Below, one piece after another: positions 43,053 through 51,543 of a stretch of 64,000 nucleotides of DNA. The translations under genes and the position numbers were made by a program. Every line of letters begins with the position of its first letter. Position 1 is the stretch's first letter. Under the pieces are notes generated by a model. The model worked only from the letters and a program-made list of their open reading frames with translations. It had not been told where the DNA came from and made no database searches. The stretch is from Dyella mobilis (GTDB lineage: Bacteria; Pseudomonadota; Gammaproteobacteria; Xanthomonadales; Rhodanobacteraceae): assembly GCF_016904945.1 (NCBI RefSeq), contig NZ_JADIKF010000038.1, forward strand, positions 354,241-418,240, read 5' to 3'.

Positions 43053-44003
43053 ATGCCAGGGATGGCAGTCACCGATCCCCGACAAGAAGCTGTCGACAAA
43101 GCACCCGCACGCAAGCCCGCCGTGGCCTTGGCCCTAGGCGCAGGCGGTGCCAAGGGTCTTGCCCACATTGGTGCCATCGAGGAACTCGAGGCGCAGGGGT
43201 TCGAGATCACCGCGATTGCCGGCTGCTCCATGGGCGCGCTGATCGGCGGCATCCATGCCATGGGCAAATTGGATATTTATCGCGACTGGGTCTGTTCGCT
43301 GGACAAGTTCGATGTGCTGAAACTGGTCGATTGGTCGTTCTCCTTTTCAGGCGGGGGACTGATCAAAGGCGAGAAGCTCATCGGCACGCTGCTCGACTTG
43401 ATCGGCGACACCCTGATTGAAGAATTGCCGATCGCCTTCACCGCCGTCGCCACCGATATCGAACGCGAACGCGAGGTGTGGCTCACGCGCGGCTCGTTGT
43501 TCGATGCAGTGCGCGCGTCCATCGCCATCCCTACCCTGTTCCGCCCGCATTCCATCGACGGGCGCGTATTGGTGGACGGTGCGTTGCTCAACCCCGTACC
43601 CGTGACGCCGCTGATCCGCGACCCGGCCGATTACGTGATCGCCGTGAGCATCGATGGCCCCGCCGATACGAATACGCCCGTGCAGATGTCCGCCAGTGCG
43701 ACGCCGGCCAGGCGCGGCATCGGCCGGTTGCTCGGCCGGCTGCTTCCAGGCGACTCCAAGGCCGCCCAGACCAAGGTGCAGGAACACGGCGCGCTGGAAT
43801 TGCTGGTGCAGTCGATGGATCTGATGCAAGCCAATCTTTCGCGTCTTCGCCTGGCGGCGTATCAACCGGATCTGCAGGTACAGATCGCGCGCAACGTCTC
43901 GAGCGCTTATGAGTTCTATCGCGCACGCGAGCTGATCGAACTCGGCCGGGCCAAGACACGCGCGGCGCTGGCAGAGTGGAATCCGGGTCGTTCGGATGCT
44001 TAG
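43053..44003 (+). CDS. RssA-like patatin family phospholipase
   Basis: Soluble patatin-like serine hydrolase of 316 residues. The oxyanion motif is LALGAGGAKGLAHIGAIEEL (about residues 26-45), the nucleophile Ser lies in AGCSMGALIGG and the catalytic Asp in LVDGALLNPVPV. These form the Ser-Asp dyad of the family. The start could also be the ATG at 43062. It follows the WYL gene after 27 bp and may be co-transcribed. Substrate is likely a phospholipid or lysophospholipid. Confidence 0.9.
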   Translation: MPGMAVTDPRQEAVDKAPARKPAVALALGAGGAKGLAHIGAIEELEAQGFEITAIAGCSMGALIGGIHAMGKLDIYRDWVCSLDKFDVLKLVDWSFSFSGGGLIKGEKLIGTLLDLIGDTLIEELPIAFTAVATDIEREREVWLTRGSLFDAVRASIAIPTLFRPHSIDGRVLVDGALLNPVPVTPLIRDPADYVIAVSIDGPADTNTPVQMSASATPARRGIGRLLGRLLPGDSKAAQTKVQEHGALELLVQSMDLMQANLSRLRLAAYQPDLQVQIARNVSSAYEFYRARELIELGRAKTRAALAEWNPGRSDA

Positions 44004-44372
44004 CTAGGCAAGCCCGTTCGCCTTGATCCAGCTGTCGAGATACATCTTCAGCGCAACGGCCTGGTTGTGTTCCTCATCCTTCGCACCGAAGAGCAAGGTC
44101 ACGGGATGCCGTTCGGCCTGGGTCACCAAGGGTTGCCAGAAGGTTTTGCGCGCATCCAGCTCGCTGGCGTAGCGATGGCGAAAACCTTCCCAGCGGGCGG
44201 GATCGTGGCCGAACCAGCGGCGCAGTGCCGTCGTCGGCGCCAGCTCCCTCGCCCAGATGTCGAGGGCCGCATCTTCTTTCTTGAGGCCTCGCGGCCACAC
44301 GCGATCCACCAGTACGCGATAGCCATCCGTTTTTTTGGCGGGCTCGTAGACGCGTTTGACGACAATACTCAC
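44004..44372 (-). CDS. DUF488 family protein
   Basis: A 122-residue cytoplasmic protein of the DUF488 family. The family hallmark YRVLVDRVWPRGLKKEDA is near the N-terminus, followed by ARELAPTTALRRWFGHDP and a TLLFGAKDEEHNQA segment. The GTG at 44372 is chosen because AGGAGA lies 8 nt upstream. Its stop codon abuts that of the convergent patatin gene. No reaction is known. Confidence 0.88.
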   Translation of the reverse strand: MSIVVKRVYEPAKKTDGYRVLVDRVWPRGLKKEDAALDIWARELAPTTALRRWFGHDPARWEGFRHRYASELDARKTFWQPLVTQAERHPVTLLFGAKDEEHNQAVALKMYLDSWIKANGLA

Positions 44373-44441
44373 GGACGGTCTCCTATACGAGACTACGACC
44401 GTCAAGCATACGCTTCAGTCATTCAATCGGCGTGATGGCGC

Positions 44442-45158
44442 TCAGGATTCTTCGACACGGGTGACTTTGGCCCGGCGCATCAGCCAGGCGACGCCGCGCA
44501 GGTCGGCAACGCCCACCCACAAGCGATCGAGCATGCCGTATTTGGATGTGCCGGCGGTGCGCGGCCGATGGCCGACCGGCACGCTCTGGCTGCGATAGCC
44601 GGCACGGTTGACCAGCGCCGGCAGGTAGCGATGCATGTGGTCGAAGTACGGCAGGCGCAGGAACAGCTCGCGCTCGAACAACTTCAGGCCGCAGCCGGTA
44701 TCGGGCGTGCTATCGCGCAACATGCGCGAACGCACCGCGTTGGCGATCTTGGAGGAAATGCGCTTGTTGAAGCTGTCCCGGCGCGTGGTGCGCCAGCCGG
44801 CGAACAGCTTGATGCCCGGCTCGGCGGCATCGCGCGCGGCGAGCAGCTTGGGAATGTCGGCCGGATCGTTCTGGCCGTCGCCGTCCAGCGTGGCGATCCA
44901 GGCACCGCGAGCTGCGTGTACGCCGTTCCACACGGCAGTGCTCTGCCCGCTGCGGGTAACGTGGTGCAACACGCGCAGTTCCGGATAGCCGGCCTTCTGG
45001 GCGTTCAGCACGGCGCGGCTGTCGTCGCTGGAATCGTCGTCGACGTAGACGATTTCGAAATCCACTTTGCCGCGCAGCGCCGTGGCTATTTCGGCCAGCA
45101 GTGGCGGAATGTTGTCGCGTTCGTTGAAGACGGGCACGACGACGGAAAGTTGCGGCAT
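44442..45158 (-). CDS. family 2 glycosyltransferase (dolichol-phosphate-mannose synthase-like)
   Basis: GT-A fold transferase of 238 residues that should move a sugar from a nucleotide donor to a polyprenyl phosphate. The N-terminal LSVVVPVFNERDNIPPLLAEI and the ATLDGDGQNDPADIPKLL segment (DxD-like, about residue 93) are typical. No C-terminal membrane anchor was seen. It lies downstream of parB on the same strand with a 166-bp gap, so it may have its own promoter. Confidence 0.9.
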   Translation of the reverse strand: MPQLSVVVPVFNERDNIPPLLAEIATALRGKVDFEIVYVDDDSSDDSRAVLNAQKAGYPELRVLHHVTRSGQSTAVWNGVHAARGAWIATLDGDGQNDPADIPKLLAARDAAEPGIKLFAGWRTTRRDSFNKRISSKIANAVRSRMLRDSTPDTGCGLKLFERELFLRLPYFDHMHRYLPALVNRAGYRSQSVPVGHRPRTAGTSKYGMLDRLWVGVADLRGVAWLMRRAKVTRVEES

Positions 45159-45324
45159 GGGAAAGACCCTGGGTAACGGTGTGGACGCCTGGTGCGCCAG
45201 CGTAAGGTTGGAACGTTGCGGGAAAACGGCGAAAAAAGAGCGGTGTGAGAAATGAGAGAAGAGCTAAGCAAGGGCGCGGCTTCCTCTCTTGCTTTTCACG
45301 CCTCTCCACTCTCTCTTCGATCGA

Positions 45325-46194
45325 TCAGCGCATCTTGCCCAGAATCCCTTCCAGCTCGTCATTGCTGTGGTAGTGGATGACCAGCTTGCCGCGGCCACCG
45401 CGACCACGTGCCACTTCCACCTTGGTGGCGAAGCGCTCGGCCAGCTCGCGTTCCAGCGCATCCACATTCGGATCGCGTACCGGGGCATTCTTGGCCTTGC
45501 CCTTGGGCGCGGTCTGCGCCTTGCGGGCGGCGTCTTCCAGCTCGCGCACGCTCCAGTTGTTGCGCGCAGCCTCCAGCGCCAGCGCTTCGGCCTGGTATTC
45601 CGGCAGGGTCAGCAGGCAACGGGCATGGCCCATCTCCAGCTTGCCGTCGTCGAGCAGGCGCTTGATCGATGCGGGAAGATCGATCAGGCGCAGCATGTTC
45701 GACACCGATGCGCGCGACCGGCCCACGGCGTCGGCCGCTTGCTGATGGGTAAGATCGAAATCGTCGATCAGGCGCTTGATCGCGTCGGCCTCTTCCAGCG
45801 GGGTGAGATCCTGACGCTGGATGTTCTCGATCAGCGCCATCGCCGGCACGGCGACTTCGGGCACGTCTTTCACCAGCGCGGGAATGTCGCTCAGCTGGGC
45901 ACGCTGCGCGGCACGCCAGCGGCGTTCGCCGGCGATCAGCTCGTAGCTGTTCTTGCCCAGTGCACGCACCACCACCGGCTGGATCAGGCCTTGCGCCCTG
46001 ATCGAGGCGGCCAGCTCGTCCAGCGCCTCGTCGTTCCAATGACGGCGCGGCTGGTATTTGCCGGGCTGGATGTACTGGATCGGCAAATGGCGCAGCTCGC
46101 CTTCCTGCTCGATCACCGATGGCGTTCCGGTTTCGCCTCCGCCGAGCAAGGCATCGAGGCCACGCCCAAGTCCACGTTTTTTCGCGGCAGACAT
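45325..46194 (-). CDS. parB: chromosome-partitioning protein ParB
   Basis: CTP-dependent DNA clamp that loads at parS and organises the origin region. The N-terminal KKRGLGRGLDALLGG (ParA-stimulating peptide), box I/II regions (YQPRRHW, LIAGERRWRAAQRAQL) and the HTH (THQQAADAVGRSRASVSNML) are clear. 289 residues. It follows parA after 9 bp in one operon with rsmG. I saw no clear parS consensus site in the window. Confidence 0.96.
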   Translation of the reverse strand: MSAAKKRGLGRGLDALLGGGETGTPSVIEQEGELRHLPIQYIQPGKYQPRRHWNDEALDELAASIRAQGLIQPVVVRALGKNSYELIAGERRWRAAQRAQLSDIPALVKDVPEVAVPAMALIENIQRQDLTPLEEADAIKRLIDDFDLTHQQAADAVGRSRASVSNMLRLIDLPASIKRLLDDGKLEMGHARCLLTLPEYQAEALALEAARNNWSVRELEDAARKAQTAPKGKAKNAPVRDPNVDALERELAERFATKVEVARGRGGRGKLVIHYHSNDELEGILGKMR

Positions 46195-46203
46195 ATTCAG
46201 TGC

Positions 46204-47055
46204 TTACTCCTGATCAAGATGCGCCGAGGCTTCCAGCGTTTCCCCGGGAGCGTCGCCGTGCATGTCATGCAGCGCGGCTACGGCCGCCTGCGAACCCCGT
46301 TCGCGGCGGATGATCTCGCCGGCGAGCCCGATATAGGCGATCGCGCCGCGCGAGCTGCGGTCGTAGAGATGAATCGGCTGGCCGTGGCTGGGCGCCTCGG
46401 CCAGGCGCACGTTGCGCGGAATGATCGAGCGCAACACCTTGTCACCAAAATGCTGGGTGAGCTGCGCCGATACTTCGTTGCCGAGATTGTTGCGCACGTC
46501 GTACATGGTGCGCAGCAGGCCTTCGATTTCCAGTTGCGGATTGAGGTGTTGGCGCACCGCCTTCACCGTGTCGAGCAGGCTGGAAAGACCTTCCAGCGCA
46601 AAGTATTCGCACTGCACCGGAATCAGCAGGCCGTTCGCCGCGGTGAGCGCGTTGACGGTGAGCAGGTGCAGTGTCGGCGGACAGTCGACCAGAACCGTGT
46701 CGTACTTGTGCGCGACTTTGCCGAGCTGTTCCTTGAGCCGGTTTTCGCGCGCCAGCGCGTCCATCAGCTTGAGTTCCGCTGCGGTGAGATCGCCGTTGCC
46801 CGGCAGCAGGTCGTAATGCGCTTCGGTGGTGACGATGGCCTGTTCGATCGGTGCTTCGCCGAGCAGGACTTCACAGCCGCTGGGATGCGCTTCGTGCTTG
46901 TTCACACCCGACGCCATGGTCGCATTGCCTTGCGGGTCGAGATCGACCAGCAGCACTTTGCGCTTCGCCGCGGCGAGCGCAGCAGCGAGATTGACAGCAG
47001 TGGTGGTTTTGCCGACGCCTCCCTTCTGGTTGGCGACAGCGATGATACGGGCCAT
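46204..47055 (-). CDS. parA: chromosome-partitioning ATPase ParA
   Basis: Deviant Walker-type ATPase that segregates origins with ParB. The start ARIIAVANQKGGVGKTTTAV carries the P-loop at residues 10-17, and VDLDPQGNATMA and VLVDCPPTLHLLT give the Walker A' and B elements. The ATG at 47055 is used because the P-loop is N-terminal in chromosomal ParA proteins. 283 residues. Between rsmG and parB. Confidence 0.96.
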   Translation of the reverse strand: MARIIAVANQKGGVGKTTTAVNLAAALAAAKRKVLLVDLDPQGNATMASGVNKHEAHPSGCEVLLGEAPIEQAIVTTEAHYDLLPGNGDLTAAELKLMDALARENRLKEQLGKVAHKYDTVLVDCPPTLHLLTVNALTAANGLLIPVQCEYFALEGLSSLLDTVKAVRQHLNPQLEIEGLLRTMYDVRNNLGNEVSAQLTQHFGDKVLRSIIPRNVRLAEAPSHGQPIHLYDRSSRGAIAYIGLAGEIIRRERGSQAAVAALHDMHGDAPGETLEASAHLDQE

Positions 47056-47134
47056 GTTTCGTCCGGTACCGAGTGCGTGAAAAAGAACGGCTAGATTAGC
47101 AGGATGTAGGCTCGAAGCCCGAGGAGCCGGCGCC

Positions 47135-47767
47135 CTAGCGCCGCCGCAGGGCGACCAGATGACGCTCCGCGGTACCCAGGCCGGGTACGTCCAGAACGTG
47201 GATTCCTTCCAGGGCGAAGCCGTCGGGAACCCCGGCAAGCTCTTCCTCCGGCGACTTGCCCTTCATGGCCAGCCAGATGCCGCTGGGCGCCAGCAGATGG
47301 CCGCCCCAGGCAAGCATGTCGGCGAGGCTGGCAAAGGCTCGCGCCGTCACGCAGTCGTATTCGCCTTCCACGTCTTCCACTCGCGACTGCAGCGCGCGTA
47401 CGCCTTCCAACTTGAGCGAGCGGATGGCCTCGCGCAGGAAGCGCACTTTCTTGCCATTGGAATCGACCAGCAATACCTGGCGCCCGGGCGCGGCAATGGC
47501 CAGCGGAATGCCGGGCAGGCCGGGGCCGGTGCCCAGGTCCGCCAGGGTTTCGCCTTGCACGTGGGGAAGGATCGCCAGCGAGTCGAGCAGGTGGCGGCTG
47601 ATCATCTCCGATGGATCGCGGATCGCGGTGAGGTTGTAGGTACCGTTCCAGCGCTCCAGCAGGGCCTGGTAGTCGAGCAGGCGCGGCACGGCCTCTGCGG
47701 GCAACCGCAGGCCCAGCGCATCGATGCCCCGTTCGAGCTGGGTTTGCAGAGCGGCGCGGTCGGCCAT
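47135..47767 (-). CDS. rsmG: 16S rRNA (guanine-N7)-methyltransferase RsmG
   Basis: SAM-dependent methyltransferase modifying G527 of 16S rRNA. The SAM motif LADLGTGPGLPGIPLAIAA is at about residues 78-96, and RWNGTYNLTAIRDP precedes it. 210 residues. rsmG-parA-parB is a widely conserved block near chromosomal origins. Here mnmG, often found upstream, is replaced by an SPFH-like gene. Confidence 0.95.
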   Translation of the reverse strand: MADRAALQTQLERGIDALGLRLPAEAVPRLLDYQALLERWNGTYNLTAIRDPSEMISRHLLDSLAILPHVQGETLADLGTGPGLPGIPLAIAAPGRQVLLVDSNGKKVRFLREAIRSLKLEGVRALQSRVEDVEGEYDCVTARAFASLADMLAWGGHLLAPSGIWLAMKGKSPEEELAGVPDGFALEGIHVLDVPGLGTAERHLVALRRR

Positions 47768-47827
47768 GAGCTATCCGTCGAGAAGAGTGGTCGGCCAGTA
47801 TCCGGGCGGGATGGCCGCGATGCCAGC

Positions 47828-47857
47828 GTAAAAAAGAAGACCCGCCAACGGCGGGTC
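47828..47857 (-). terminator. intrinsic terminator after the SPFH-like gene
   Basis: GACCCGCC / GGCGGGTC (47839-47857) with an AAC loop is followed on the minus strand by TTCTTTTTT. It separates the SPFH-like gene from rsmG. Confidence 0.85.
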
Positions 47858-47921
47858 ACACTTGCTCAGATTCCCCTGTGCCGGTGCTTTCTTGGGCAAC
47901 CTGGCCAGATTCGGTACGCGA

Positions 47922-48377
47922 TCAGGCGGCTTCCAGCTCCACGCGCGTCACCATGACCCCGCGTTCGCGCAGATCCTTGTTGAGGCAGGACTTGAGACGT
48001 GCGGCCATTTCGCGGCGCTCGTCCTCATTGGCAGCGGTATCGGCGAGCGCGTCGAGCACGCCGCGGCGAATCAGCTGGTCGGCCTGATCGATGACGGCGT
48101 CGGCACGCTCCGGCTCCAGCACTTGCCAATAGACCGTGCCGTGCAGCGGATGGGTTTCGGCCAGCGAGGCATCGAAGCGCAGCATGCGGCCGCCCAGATC
48201 GATGCGATGGCCGACCCGGTCCAGCAGCGGCAGAACGACGTGGGTGCCCGGTTGCAGCAGGCGGACGGGCTTTCCATGACGGTAGAGGCTGTGCACCTGG
48301 CCGACCGGTACGCGCTTGACGGCAACCGCCGCGAGGGCGGAGACGGTAAAGATCAAAGCGAGCGTCAGAACGGCCAT
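47922..48377 (-). CDS. short SPFH/band-7-like membrane protein
   Basis: A 151-residue protein with one N-terminal membrane segment (AVLTLALIFTVSALAAVAV), then a stretch VPVGQVHSLYRHGKPVRLLQ and PGTHVVLPLLDRV resembling the start of slipin/stomatin SPFH domains. It ends at RGVMVTRVELEAA, where full SPFH proteins continue into a coiled coil. So it is either a compact family member or a truncated one; the frame is clean and it has its own terminator. Role unknown. Confidence 0.7.
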   Translation of the reverse strand: MAVLTLALIFTVSALAAVAVKRVPVGQVHSLYRHGKPVRLLQPGTHVVLPLLDRVGHRIDLGGRMLRFDASLAETHPLHGTVYWQVLEPERADAVIDQADQLIRRGVLDALADTAANEDERREMAARLKSCLNKDLRERGVMVTRVELEAA

Positions 48378-48568
48378 AATGATTTAAAACAGCTACTTAG
48401 TCACGGTTTCTGAAATTTTCACGAAGCAGGATTTTACAGGCACATGAACCTGCTTGGATTAATCTTTATTTAACGGCGAATTTCCCCGTTAGGCAACCCT
48501 TTATCGTTAGCCGTCTTTAACAGCTTCCGATGGCGGAACTGGTGCATCGTTCGTGCCACCTGTCCCTG
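48378..48568. other. AT-rich intergenic region
   Basis: This stretch is clearly richer in A/T than its surroundings (for example around 48455-48520) and holds no gene. It should carry the promoter of the SPFH-like gene. No dyad or known operator was recognised. Confidence 0.35.
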
Positions 48569-48610
48569 AAAAAACATCGCCCCGCCGATGAAGTTATCGG
48601 CAGGGCGATG
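48569..48610 (-). terminator. intrinsic terminator of the pirin gene
   Basis: A long stem CATCGCCC..CCGAT / ATCGG..GGGCGATG (48575-48610) is followed on the minus strand by six T residues. It lies 21 bp beyond the pirin stop codon. Confidence 0.9.
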
Positions 48611-48631
48611 GCTGGGCTGAAGCGTCGTTTT

Positions 48632-49465
48632 TTAGAATTTGCCGGCGCGGAAGTCGGCAATGGCCTCGTGGATCTGTTCGGGCGTGTTCATCACGAACGG
48701 CCCGTAGCGCGTCACCGGCTCCTGCAGAGGCTGACCAGCCACCAGCAGCACGCGCGCAGCGCCTTCCCGGCCGGCAATGCGTACGCTGCTCCCCGGGGAC
48801 AAAACGGCTAGTTCGCTGCGCTGGAGCGGCTCGCCGGCGACCTGCGCATCGGTTCCATCGAACACGTAGGCGAAGGCGTGGTGGCCTTCAGGCAACGGGA
48901 TGTCGACACTCGCCCCCGCTTCGACGGCCACATCCAGGTACACCGGGGCGGTGACAATTCCCGACACCGGACCGACAGCGTCACCCAGGGTGCCGGCGAT
49001 GACCTTGACCGTCACCCCATTGGCCGGATGCACCACCGGAATCCGCTCTGGACCGATGTCCTGGTAGCGCGGCGCGGTCATCTTGTCCTTGGCCGGCAGG
49101 TTCACCCATAACTGGAAGCCCCACATCAGGCCGTTTTCCTGCTGCGGCATCTCCGAGTGCAGAATGCCGCGCCCGGCCGTCATCCACTGCACGCTACCGG
49201 GCGTCAGATCGCCGCGGTTGCCGTGGTTGTCGCCGTGCTGCATGTGGCCGGCAAGCATGTAGGTGACGGTTTCGAAACCGCGGTGCGGATGTTCGGGAAA
49301 GCCCGCGATGTAATCGCCCGCCTGGTCGGAACGGAATTCGTCCAGCAGCAGGAACGGGTCGAGCATGTCCAGGCCGGGCTGGCCGATGATGCGCTTGAGC
49401 TTCACGCCCGCGCCGTCGGAGGTGTCGGTGCCGCGAATGCGGCGAAGAATGCTGCGTTCGGTCAT
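48632..49465 (-). CDS. pirin family protein (YhhW-like)
   Basis: Bicupin iron protein of 277 residues. The N-terminal cupin holds the metal ligands in EHPHRGFETVTYMLAG and GRGILHSEMPQ (His, His, His, Glu). Pirins act as quercetin 2,3-dioxygenases in some bacteria, but natural substrates are uncertain. The ATG at 49465 is preferred to one at 49525 because it opens at the usual TERSILRRIRG. Monocistronic with its own terminator. Confidence 0.92.
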   Translation of the reverse strand: MTERSILRRIRGTDTSDGAGVKLKRIIGQPGLDMLDPFLLLDEFRSDQAGDYIAGFPEHPHRGFETVTYMLAGHMQHGDNHGNRGDLTPGSVQWMTAGRGILHSEMPQQENGLMWGFQLWVNLPAKDKMTAPRYQDIGPERIPVVHPANGVTVKVIAGTLGDAVGPVSGIVTAPVYLDVAVEAGASVDIPLPEGHHAFAYVFDGTDAQVAGEPLQRSELAVLSPGSSVRIAGREGAARVLLVAGQPLQEPVTRYGPFVMNTPEQIHEAIADFRAGKF

Positions 49466-49603
49466 GGTTGGCTCCTGTCGGAAGGATCTGGAGCACATGA
49501 TGGGCTTGCCGCATCGCATGCCCAAGTAGGGCCGTACGAACGGACTGTTTCCTGGTGAAGCTTGGCGTCTCTACGGGTCAGCGCGCCGTCGGCGCGCCGA
49601 CCG

Positions 49604-50287
49604 TCAATGCACCCAATGGCCGCTGCGTTGCCGCGGGGGTCCGGGCTGTTCCTTACTGGTCTGGTCGCCGTGGCTGGCGGCGTCGATCTCGGCCTCGGTG
49701 GCAGGGTGTTCGAACCAGTAGTGGTTGACGGCAACCAGCACGGCGGGAAGCTGGGTCAGGCAGTCGTCGTACTCTTCCTCGCTGAGCTTTTCGAATTCCG
49801 CTTCGGCGCTGAGGATGCCCTCGTCCACCGCCAGGGCCATCACCGGGCCGAGCATTTCCATCAGCGAAGGATCGTCGGCGAGGCGCTTTTCCCACAGGCC
49901 GGCGCGCAGATCGATGCCGCGGCTGAAACCTTCGCACCAGCCCGCTGCGGACAGCGCCGGTCCTGCTTCGGTGTCGACTTCGCCCAGGATCGGCTCATAG
50001 GCATCCACGTCGAGCTCGGCGCTGATCGAATCGTTGAGCTTGGCGAGCAGGGCCAGGACGCGGTTGCCCTCGTTTTCGTCATCGAACGGCTCGTGCAGCA
50101 CTTCGGGCAGCCATTCTTCCGGCAGCACTTGCATCGGGCCCACCGAAATCGCGCTCAGCAAGCCGTGCACGCCATCCAGCAGGAGGTGGCCATCCTGGGC
50201 GTGGGTGCGCAGGTAGTTGTCAAGTTCGTCGAGTTCGCTGTCGTCCAGCGAGCTGGGCCAATCTGCCTTGGTATTGCCAGTCGTCAT
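49604..50287 (-). CDS. UPF0149 family protein (YecA/YgfB-like)
   Basis: A 227-residue acidic protein of the UPF0149 family. The core, from LDDSELDELDNYLR through LLDGVHGLLSAISVGP to WCEGFSRGIDLRAGLWEK, is typical. The ATG overlaps the exonuclease III stop by one base (TGATG), so the two are translationally coupled. No biochemical role is known. The C-terminal 25 residues are polar and low in complexity. Confidence 0.9.
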   Translation of the reverse strand: MTTGNTKADWPSSLDDSELDELDNYLRTHAQDGHLLLDGVHGLLSAISVGPMQVLPEEWLPEVLHEPFDDENEGNRVLALLAKLNDSISAELDVDAYEPILGEVDTEAGPALSAAGWCEGFSRGIDLRAGLWEKRLADDPSLMEMLGPVMALAVDEGILSAEAEFEKLSEEEYDDCLTQLPAVLVAVNHYWFEHPATEAEIDAASHGDQTSKEQPGPPRQRSGHWVH

Positions 50288-51066
50288 CAGATATCCAGGT
50301 CCACCGTGACCGGGGTGTGGTCGGAGGGACGCTCCCACCGCCGCGGCTCGCGGTCGATGGTGACGGCCTTTGCCGACGATTTCAGGGCATCGCCGAGCAG
50401 GATCAAGTCGATGCGCAAGCCCATGTTGCGCCGGAACGCACCCTGCCGGTAGTCCCACCAACTGTAGTGGCCAGCTTCGGTTTCAAAAAGCCGAAAACTG
50501 TCGTGCAGCCCCAGATCCGTGATGGCTTTCAGGGCGGCGCGCTCGGGTGGCGAGCAAAGTACGTCCTCGCCCCAGCCGATCGGGTCGTACACGTCCCGGT
50601 CATCGGGGGCGATGTTGAAATCGCCCAGCACGACCAGCTTGGGATTACGCCGGATCTCCTGCTCAAGGAAGGCGTGCACGCGTTCCAGCCAGTGCAATTT
50701 GTAGGTGTACTTTTCGTCGCCGACGGCCTTGCCGTTGACCACGTACAGGTCGACTACGCGTACGCCGCCGACCGTGGCCGCGAGAATGCGCCGCTGCGGG
50801 TCGTCCAGCCCGGGAATATCGGTGACCACGTCTTCGAACGAGAATCCCGCGTCGTTGCGCGCCAGGATGGCCACGCCGTTGTAGGTCTTCTGGCCCGCGT
50901 AGACCGCCTGATAACCGGCGGCGGCCAGCTCGTCGACCGGAAATTTAGCGTCTTCGAGCTTGGTCTCCTGCAGCGCCACCACGTCGGGCTTCGCATCGGA
51001 GAGCCACTGGGTGAGGTGCGGGATGCGCACCTTGAGCGAATTGACGTTCCACGAGGCGATTTTCAT
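50287..51066 (-). CDS. xthA: exodeoxyribonuclease III / AP endonuclease
   Basis: Mg-dependent AP endonuclease and 3'-5' exonuclease for base excision repair. MKIASWNVNSLKVRIPHL starts the EEP fold. The catalytic Glu is in LQETKLEDAKF (about residue 34), Asp and Asn in VLGDFNIAPDD, and the His in PSDHTPVTVDL. 259 residues. Start at 51066. It leads the UPF0149 gene. Confidence 0.95.
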   Translation of the reverse strand: MKIASWNVNSLKVRIPHLTQWLSDAKPDVVALQETKLEDAKFPVDELAAAGYQAVYAGQKTYNGVAILARNDAGFSFEDVVTDIPGLDDPQRRILAATVGGVRVVDLYVVNGKAVGDEKYTYKLHWLERVHAFLEQEIRRNPKLVVLGDFNIAPDDRDVYDPIGWGEDVLCSPPERAALKAITDLGLHDSFRLFETEAGHYSWWDYRQGAFRRNMGLRIDLILLGDALKSSAKAVTIDREPRRWERPSDHTPVTVDLDI

Positions 51067-51121
51067 GGGGGCATTGTAAGGGATGCGGATTACCGCCACC
51101 GGACCGTGCCGCAGGTCATGC

Positions 51122-51158
51122 TTGACGGAAAGCCAAGTGTATTGTTGTATTGATACAC
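51122..51158 (+). promoter_or_regulatory. YtrA promoter and operator, apparently leaderless
   Basis: TTGACG (51122-51127) and TTGTAT (51144-51149) are 16 bp apart and fit a housekeeping promoter. GTGTAT (51137-51142) and ATACAC (51153-51158) form a 22-bp inverted repeat covering the -10 region, and it touches the ATG at 51159. The predicted transcription start is then at or within a few bases of the start codon, with no ribosome site. Confidence 0.65.
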
Positions 51159-51542
51159 ATGGATGCCTCATTACTCACCATACAGCCCAACGCGCCGGAT
51201 CCGATCTACCGGCAGATCGTCGAGCAATTGCGGCGCCTGATCGCCAGTGGCCAGCTGACCTCCGGAGAGTTGTTGCCTTCCGTGCGCGAGGTGGCCGGCT
51301 TTCACGCGATCAATCCCATGACCGTGTCGCGCGCCTATGGCATGGCTGAAGCGGAAGGTCTGCTCGAACGCCTCCGCGGCAAGGGCATGGCCGTCGCCGC
51401 CACCCGCAGGACCGTGCAAAGCGAAAGCCAGCGCATGGCGTTGCTGGAGTCGCAGTTGCAAGAACTGGCGCGCCACGCCAACGAACTGGAACTTCCCGCC
51501 GAGCCCGTATTGCGCCGCTTGGCCAAATTGCTGGGAGATTGA
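51159..51542 (+). CDS. GntR-family regulator, YtrA subfamily
   Basis: Short GntR repressor of 127 residues. A winged helix (DPIYRQIVEQLRRLIASGQL, SVREVAGFHAINPMTVSRAY) is followed by a small helical tail (AMAVAATRRT region and RMALLESQLQELARHANEL) instead of a large ligand domain. YtrA proteins usually sit in front of ABC transporter genes and repress them, as here: the ATPase starts one base after the stop. A 22-bp dyad ends at the ATG, so autoregulation is expected. Confidence 0.92.
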   Translation: MDASLLTIQPNAPDPIYRQIVEQLRRLIASGQLTSGELLPSVREVAGFHAINPMTVSRAYGMAEAEGLLERLRGKGMAVAATRRTVQSESQRMALLESQLQELARHANELELPAEPVLRRLAKLLGD

Positions 51543-51543
51543 G

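Noticed and set aside
45325..48377. parS sites near parAB
   Set aside because: Several CACGTG-like cores occur by chance in GC-rich DNA, but none extends to the TGTTTCACGTGAAACA consensus or close to it.
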